A DNA stretch of 64,000 nucleotides from Absidia repens (taxonomy: Eukaryota; Mucoromycota; Mucoromycetes; Mucorales; Cunninghamellaceae), in NCBI GenBank assembly GCA_002105175.1, contig MCGE01000008.1, positions 1,849,451-1,913,450 of the forward strand, in the 5' to 3' direction. Every line of letters starts with the position of its first letter. The first letter of the stretch is position 1. Positions 59,495 through 64,000 of the stretch are shown piece after piece. The translations under genes were made by a program, and so were the position numbers. The notes beneath the pieces were generated by a model. It saw only the letters and a program-made list of their open reading frames with translations. It was not told the origin of the DNA and ran no database searches.

Positions 59495-59914
59495 CTATAG
59501 GGGTAATTGTAAAAACATGCAGGTATGTGAAGGTTGAGATGGCGATAGCGATGAAGTTTGTGAGTGCAATGTTTGTGATGCCAGTCGCTGGGTGCATTGA
59601 AGGACATTGTGTCCCGGTTGACGACATGTGCCACAAGGTCTTGTTCGTCTTTCAGCATATTCAATTTCTGACGGATCCTTTCTCGTTGACAACTGATTGC
59701 TTCTGCGTGCTGTTGATGCGCTTTGATCTACCTCTATCGAAAGCGTCATTGATTTGATCCAATGATACAATACGAGAGACTTCCTCGTTACAAGATCAAA
59801 AAGCCGTGATACGAGGCCAATTTGCTGATAATCATTGGCCATATTATATCTGTTGCGTATCATATCTATAACAAGATCGAAACCATAGTCATTGTGTATT
59901 AGCCCGTTCACCAA
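59495..59914 (-). pseudogene. Zinc-knuckle ORF, probable transposase-gene relic
   Basis: A 139-residue minus-strand open frame without a proper ATG start (its first codon is GTG), ending at 59495. Near its C-terminus it has CGTCRQPGHNVLQC, a CX2CX4HX4C zinc knuckle, after a basic stretch (STRKDPSEIEYAERRTRPCG). Knuckles of this type often end MULE-like transposases with SWIM fingers or gag-like proteins. The upstream protein is missing; an AG acceptor before the frame hints at an old spliced gene. No family can be fixed, and it is treated as a fragment. Confidence 0.4.
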
Positions 59915-59987
59915 GCCTTTTTAATCCGAAAAGAACAGCTCACATTGTTGATGAAAGTGTCGAGTAGGGCCAAATAACGAAAAAAAA

Positions 59988-60021
<34 letters not shown>

Positions 60022-60603
60022 GATAGAAACGTGCAATGGCGATCTAAATATTGCTATTGACTATCAGACAATTCAAGTCATTATTACCCAACGAGCAAAT
60101 CAACCCAATAATAATATTATCAGCATAATAATAAAAGTAGATAAGTAAAATATAAATGCATCATACATACACAATTAGGTTGCACTATATATTAGATTGA
60201 TCGCTTTTTGTTTATTCACTTAAGGTGTAGTGGTAAATATATATACATGTTATATAAGGGCAATAAAAGAAAAAACTATAATTAATACTAATGTGCCTAA
60301 AATACATAGTGAGATGGGGATTGTACTCATATTGCTGTTGAATGAACACAATGTTATGATAAACCAGTTCAAGTAAAGAGTAAAGCCATTATATTTTGAG
60401 TGGCATTATATTCGACAATGAAGGTTGGGATAAGCTAAATTAGATCTAGGTACAGTAATCCATGTTGTGTAGAAAACCATCGATCTTGTATGAGGTATCA
60501 ATAATAATTGAATGTTAAATGGTGATGGCTATTGTATTGATAAGAATACCATTTCTGTTGGTGATGTCGTATGGTTAATAAAAAAAAAAAACACCACAAT
60601 TAT
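59915..60603. other. Gene-free AT-rich DNA
   Basis: Contains a T-run (about 59995-60020), AT-rich short repeats such as ATAATAATA near 60110, and no ORF of note. It joins the relic frame at 59.5 kb to the first copy of the right-end repeat cluster. Confidence 0.5.
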
Positions 60604-61205
60604 ATTTCAAATCCCGCACACGTGAACATTCATTTTCGTTCACTTTCTTTTCAATTTCTCTTTTTTCTTTTTTCTTTTTCTTCACCATTCAACTTCTATG
60701 GACTTAAAATAGTGGCAGGAATAGTTTAGAATGGGGTTCATCTCAGGGATTACAAGATGCATGAGGAACCCCTATCATTCTGAAACTAGGATCTTGGGGA
60801 ACTGTCTTGATTAGCTTAGTACATGTATGTCACTTTTCTTCAATAAAGCATATCTCTGCTCCATTAAAACTTGTCTTTGTTTCAAAAAAATGTGTATTTG
60901 CTTCAATGATGTGCGTTTAAGCTTCATTAGAAGTTTGGAGATCCCTTTTAAGGATCCCTTTTTTATTTGACATCGTTGCTTCATCTACACCATTCATCTA
61001 GACTAGCACCTCTCTCAACTACTATTAGCGGCCCCTATTTCTACATCTTCTTTCCTTTCAGTATAGTATTGACTATCATGATTCAATAAAAGCTTTTTTA
61101 TTTTGCAATGAACAATGGGATGGCAAAGCTATTCTACTGTGATGGGCTAATTTACATACTATTCTATTGCGGTAGACTATTCTACATACTATTCTATTGC
61201 GGTAC
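60604..61205 (+). repeat. Dispersed repeat, copy F (right-end cluster)
   Basis: 5' block TTTCAAATCCCGCACACGTG at 60605-60624, CT tract, core at about 60690-60830 (AGGAATAGTTTAGAATGGGG, TTACAAGATGCATGAGGAAC, TTGATTAGCTTAGTAC). The 3' half has TTCAATAAAGC, ATTAGCGGCCCC and GATTCAATAAAAGC, followed by two ~37-bp repeats with ATTCTATTGCGGTA (61130-61205). Most of the 3' half recurs nearly unchanged in copy G. Confidence 0.8.
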
Positions 61206-61327
61206 ACTGTCTGTGTTTGATGGGGGGTTTTTTTATTATTCTTTTTTTATTGGTTTGGAAAGCCTATAGCAGGGATTACTACTTTTGGAAGGCTCTCCCG
61301 GCGCTTTTTTAGCGGATTTATATGTTG

Positions 61328-61358
<31 letters not shown>

Positions 61359-62159
61359 CGGTATGGAGGGGTTGTTCTGTGTGTGTATGGGGATATTGAA
61401 AAAAAAGTATGAGTAGAAGGAGGATATGACTAGAAAGCGGATCCAAGCAAACGTGGATGTCCAAGTATGTGTGTGGGTGAATGGTGGGCAATAATGTACA
61501 GTAGAGGCGGTTATTATGGCTGTAGGCTTTAGCTGTGAGTGTTATATTATAGAATAAAATAGGACTTGTTATCAAGTATTGTGAAACTTTTGGATAATTC
61601 TTTATTTCTATTCAAATGTATTGTCTTATTTATACTGATGTGATGGTATGTGGTTATGTAAAAATAGGGGTGATGAATATGATAGGAATTTGTGTAGTGT
61701 GTGATTCGGGGTCTGAATTACGTATTATGGAATGATCGCATCTGCATGAACTAAGGTATAGGAATAAGTGTATAGATAAATATGAATATGTATATATGAA
61801 AAGGTATATGGTAGATGGAATGATAGGTGAATGTGTTGGTATACAACAGTGAGCTTATAGGCGTAAACTTTAGAGCATTCTCTAATGAATTGTATGAGAG
61901 ATGGATGGTTGGTTTGGTGGCAAAAAATGATTGAATAATATTTCTAAAGATGCATGGAAAATTTGAAGTCAAACGGTTTCGTAGTTCGTTTTATATAAAG
62001 CGAAGAAGAGTATTTTGCAGGTTAATTGGATTTTGCAGGCTGTAAAGCCAGATGGGTGTGAATTCAACCGCCGCCGCTGGCAGCCTGGATTGTTGATCGA
62101 GAAAAAAAAATGCGAGCGCACATCCAAAAAAAAAAAGACAAGTCAACGGGAATGAGCCA
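61206..62159. other. Gene-free DNA between repeat copies F and G
   Basis: GT/AT-rich DNA with a T-run at 61329-61356. GTTATTATGGCTGTAGGCTT at about 61508 recurs near 62836, showing that the duplicated unit is longer than the repeat core. CGCCGCCGCTGG at about 62070 is a small GC patch. No ORF with coding character. Confidence 0.5.
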
Positions 62160-62860
62160 ACATCTGTTCACTGTTTTTGGCTCATTGTGGACCTGGTGGC
62201 CTCGGCTTTCTGTTTAGAAATAGTTTAGAAGGGTTTTAGAAAAGGGATTGCAAGAGACATGGGGAAACCCTTTCATTTTGATTGTAGAATCTTGGGGAAA
62301 TGGCTTGATTAGCTTAGTACTTGTGTATGTCTCTTTTCTTCAATAAAACATATATCTGCTTCAATAAACCTTGTCTTTGTTTGAAAAAAGTGTGTGTTTA
62401 AGCTTCATTAGAAGTTTGGAGATCCCATTTATAGAGATCCCTTTTAGAAATCCCTTTTTTATTGTACATCGTTCCCTCTTCTACACCATTCACTCTCTCA
62501 ACTACTATTAGCGGCCCCCCTATTTTTACATCTTCTTTCCATTTAGTATAGTATTGACTACGTATCATTATTCAATAAGAGCTTTTTTATTTTGCAATGA
62601 AACAATGGAATGGCAAAGCTATTCTACTGTGACAGGCTATTGTACATACTATTCTATTGCAGTAGACTATTCTGCATACTAATGAACATACTATTATACT
62701 GTGGTAATCTATTCTACGGACTATTCATGTTTGGTACTATATCTCTATAGTATGGTGATCTATTTTCCAAACCAATTTTGTATGGTAAATGCCTCTACAT
62801 GCTATAATGTTGTAAACAATACTGAGCCATAGGCCTTGTTATTATGGCTGTAGGCTTTCC
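62160..62860 (+). repeat. Dispersed repeat, copy G
   Basis: Starts with a different upstream block (CTGTTTTTGGCTCATTGTGG, then CCTGGTGGCCTCGGCTTTCT) shared with copy H instead of the CCGCCCAC box. The core (TAGTTTAGAAGGGTTTTAG, GGGGAAACCCTTTCATTTTG) and 3' half follow with TTCAATAAAAC, TTCAATAAACC and ATTAGCGGCC, closely like copy F, ending with GTTATTATGGCTGTAGGCTT. Confidence 0.78.
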
Positions 62861-63425
62861 CGCCTTTGTTTTTGTTTGTTGACGGGCTCCCGATTTTTTG
62901 TGACGAAGTTGAAAATCTAAGCCCCTCCTGCTGAATTATTTTTCTCTCACTTTCCCTTTCTTTCCTTTTTATTTAAACGAAAAATTATTTTTTGGTTACT
63001 GTTTTTGGCTCATCGTGGACCTGGTGGCCTCGGCTTTCTGTTAGGACTAGTTTAGAAGGGTTTTGAGAATAGCGATTACAAAATACAAGGGGAAACCCTT
63101 TCCTTTTGCATCTAGGACCTTGGTGCTCATGATTAGCTTAGTTTGACTCTTTTCTTCAATAAACTTTGACTTTTCTCCAATAAACTTTTCTTTGCTTCAA
63201 TAAAACTTGCCTTTACTTCAATGATGTGTGTTGAAGCGTCAGTAAAAGTTTGCAAATCCCTCCTAGAGATCCCTCTTAGAGATCCCCCTTAGAAATCGTT
63301 TTTAGAAATTGCTCTTAGAAATTGCTTTTAGAAATCACGCTTACAGATCCCTCTTACGGATCCCTCTTACGGATCCCTCTTACGGATCCCTCTTAGAAAT
63401 CCCTCTTAGTGATACATCGTAGTGA
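62861..63425 (+). repeat. Dispersed repeat, copy H, with 13-bp tandem array
   Basis: Opens with CCCGATTTTTTGTGACG (about 62888) and a CT tract, then GTTTTTGGCTCATCGTGGAC (63001-63020) and the core with GGACTAGTTTAGAAGGG and GGGGAAACCCTTTCCTTTTG. Three closely spaced TTCAATAAA signals lie near 63155-63205. A 13-bp tandem array (about 63266-63421) ends the copy. Confidence 0.75.
63266..63421 (+). repeat. 13-bp tandem repeat array (ACGGATCCCTCTT-type)
   Basis: Twelve head-to-tail 13-bp units: AGAGATCCCTCTT variants first, degenerate AGAAATTGCTTTT units in the middle, and three identical ACGGATCCCTCTT units near 63356-63394. Related shorter GATCCCTTTT-type units appear in copies F and G at the same relative position, so the array probably grew from within the element. 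Confidence 0.85.
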
Positions 63426-64000
63426 TCTTTTTTTTATTCATTATTCCTTCTTCAGGCCATTAGGTCGAACAGAAAGCAACTGGTTTTGCTTTTGACTCAA
63501 ACTGAACCAGACTTATTTTTTAGCATATCTCTGCTTCAATAAACCTTGTCTTTGTTTGAATAAAATGTGTATTTGTTTCAATGATGTGCGTTTAAGTTTC
63601 ATTAGAAGTTTGAAGATCCCTTTTATAGAGATCCCTTTTTAGAAATCGCTTTGTTTGTTCATGGGCCTCCCGATTTTTTGTGACGGGATTGGAAATCGAA
63701 GCCCGCTCCTCCTGAATTGTTTTCTCTCGCTTTTTGCTTCCTTCCTCATCCCAAGAATCCTCACCATTCAACTTTGGATCTGTAGAATAGTATACATTAG
63801 AATACCTCATTCTTCATTCATGAATAAAAACTTTTTTATTGAAACATCGCTAAACTTAAGTCACTAAGCTAAAGGGAGGGAGTGAAAGGATCTCGGGAGC
63901 AGTCGAGGGATCTTGAGGGATGTCGTGAAAAAAGAGAGAGATAGTTCCTTTTCCAAAAAATTACCTGCCCACAACCCCCGCCCACAAAAAAAAAAAAAAA
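63426..64000. other. Partial repeat copy and right edge
   Basis: At 63525-63640 a fragment of the repeat's 3' half (CTTCAATAAACCTTGTCTTT, GTTTCAATGATGTGCG) recurs, followed at 63655-63735 by a second copy of the CCCGATTTTTTGTGACG block and CT tract. The window ends in CCCGCCCAC followed by 15 A, which may be the beginning of another copy. No telomere-type repeat is seen. Confidence 0.6.

Noticed and set aside
61318..61972. Minus-strand ORFs in the gene-poor right end
   Set aside because: Rich in Tyr/Ile/His/Thr from AT/GT-rich DNA, no start context or domain; treated as chance frames.
63266..63421. 13-bp array as a telomere
   Set aside because: The unit is not the TTAGGG type, is not G-rich on one strand, and lies inside a repeat copy with more DNA beyond it.

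Overview
This window looks like nuclear DNA of an early-diverging filamentous fungus, most likely Mucoromycota (Mucorales-like). The genes are dense and cut by many short introns of roughly 60-150 bp. I place about 97 introns. Intergenic DNA is AT-rich and full of long A/T runs and CT tracts. The gene content (FRAY-type STE20 kinase, Ssk1 response regulator, PP-Z phosphatase, BAHD-like acyltransferase) fits that group. No bacterial, viral or organellar segment was seen. Gene calls rest on reading-frame splicing by eye and recall of protein families; no database search was run.

Layout, left to right. 0-2.8 kb: the tail of an unknown Ser/Thr/Pro-rich protein, a SUMO precursor and an MTH1-type Nudix hydrolase. 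2.8-15.5 kb: a membrane-anchored Ssk1-like response regulator, a PP-Z phosphatase and a FRAY/OSR1-like kinase, three genes whose families act in osmotic and ion stress. 17.5-21 kb: eIF6, Tim8 and a REX1-B protein. 21.4-28.7 kb: an MFS transporter and an AVT-type amino-acid transporter. 29-40 kb: a Doa10/MARCH6 E3 ligase convergent with DDB1. 40-45.4 kb: ribosomal protein eL28 and Sla2/HIP1R. 48-53.6 kb: a BAHD-like acyltransferase convergent with a GH47 mannosidase. 54.7-59.1 kb: COP9 signalosome subunit 9, Rpb4 and a USP36-like protein that lacks its catalytic residues. 59.5-64 kb: gene-poor DNA with transposon relics and duplicated repeats.

The main unexplained feature is a dispersed non-coding repeat family of about 1 kb, with at least eight copies on both strands. 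Each isolated copy starts with a promoter-like block (GC box plus CACGTG, a TATTTATT stretch, a CT tract). A conserved core of about 200 bp follows, and then degenerate units carrying TTCAATAAA-type poly(A) signals. The copies at the right end are locally duplicated and include a 13-bp tandem array. Other points of interest are the apparent pseudo-deubiquitinase, the acyltransferase with a substituted catalytic His, several exons of 10-22 nt, two GC-AG introns, and small genes that are easily missed (CSN9, REX1-B, the terminal exons of the FRAY kinase and Sla2).

Five genes belong to ubiquitin-like pathways: SUMO, Doa10, DDB1, CSN9 and the USP-like protein. DDB1 and CSN9 meet at cullin-4 ligases. 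These genes lie apart on both strands, so shared location is not evidence of a shared operon-like unit.
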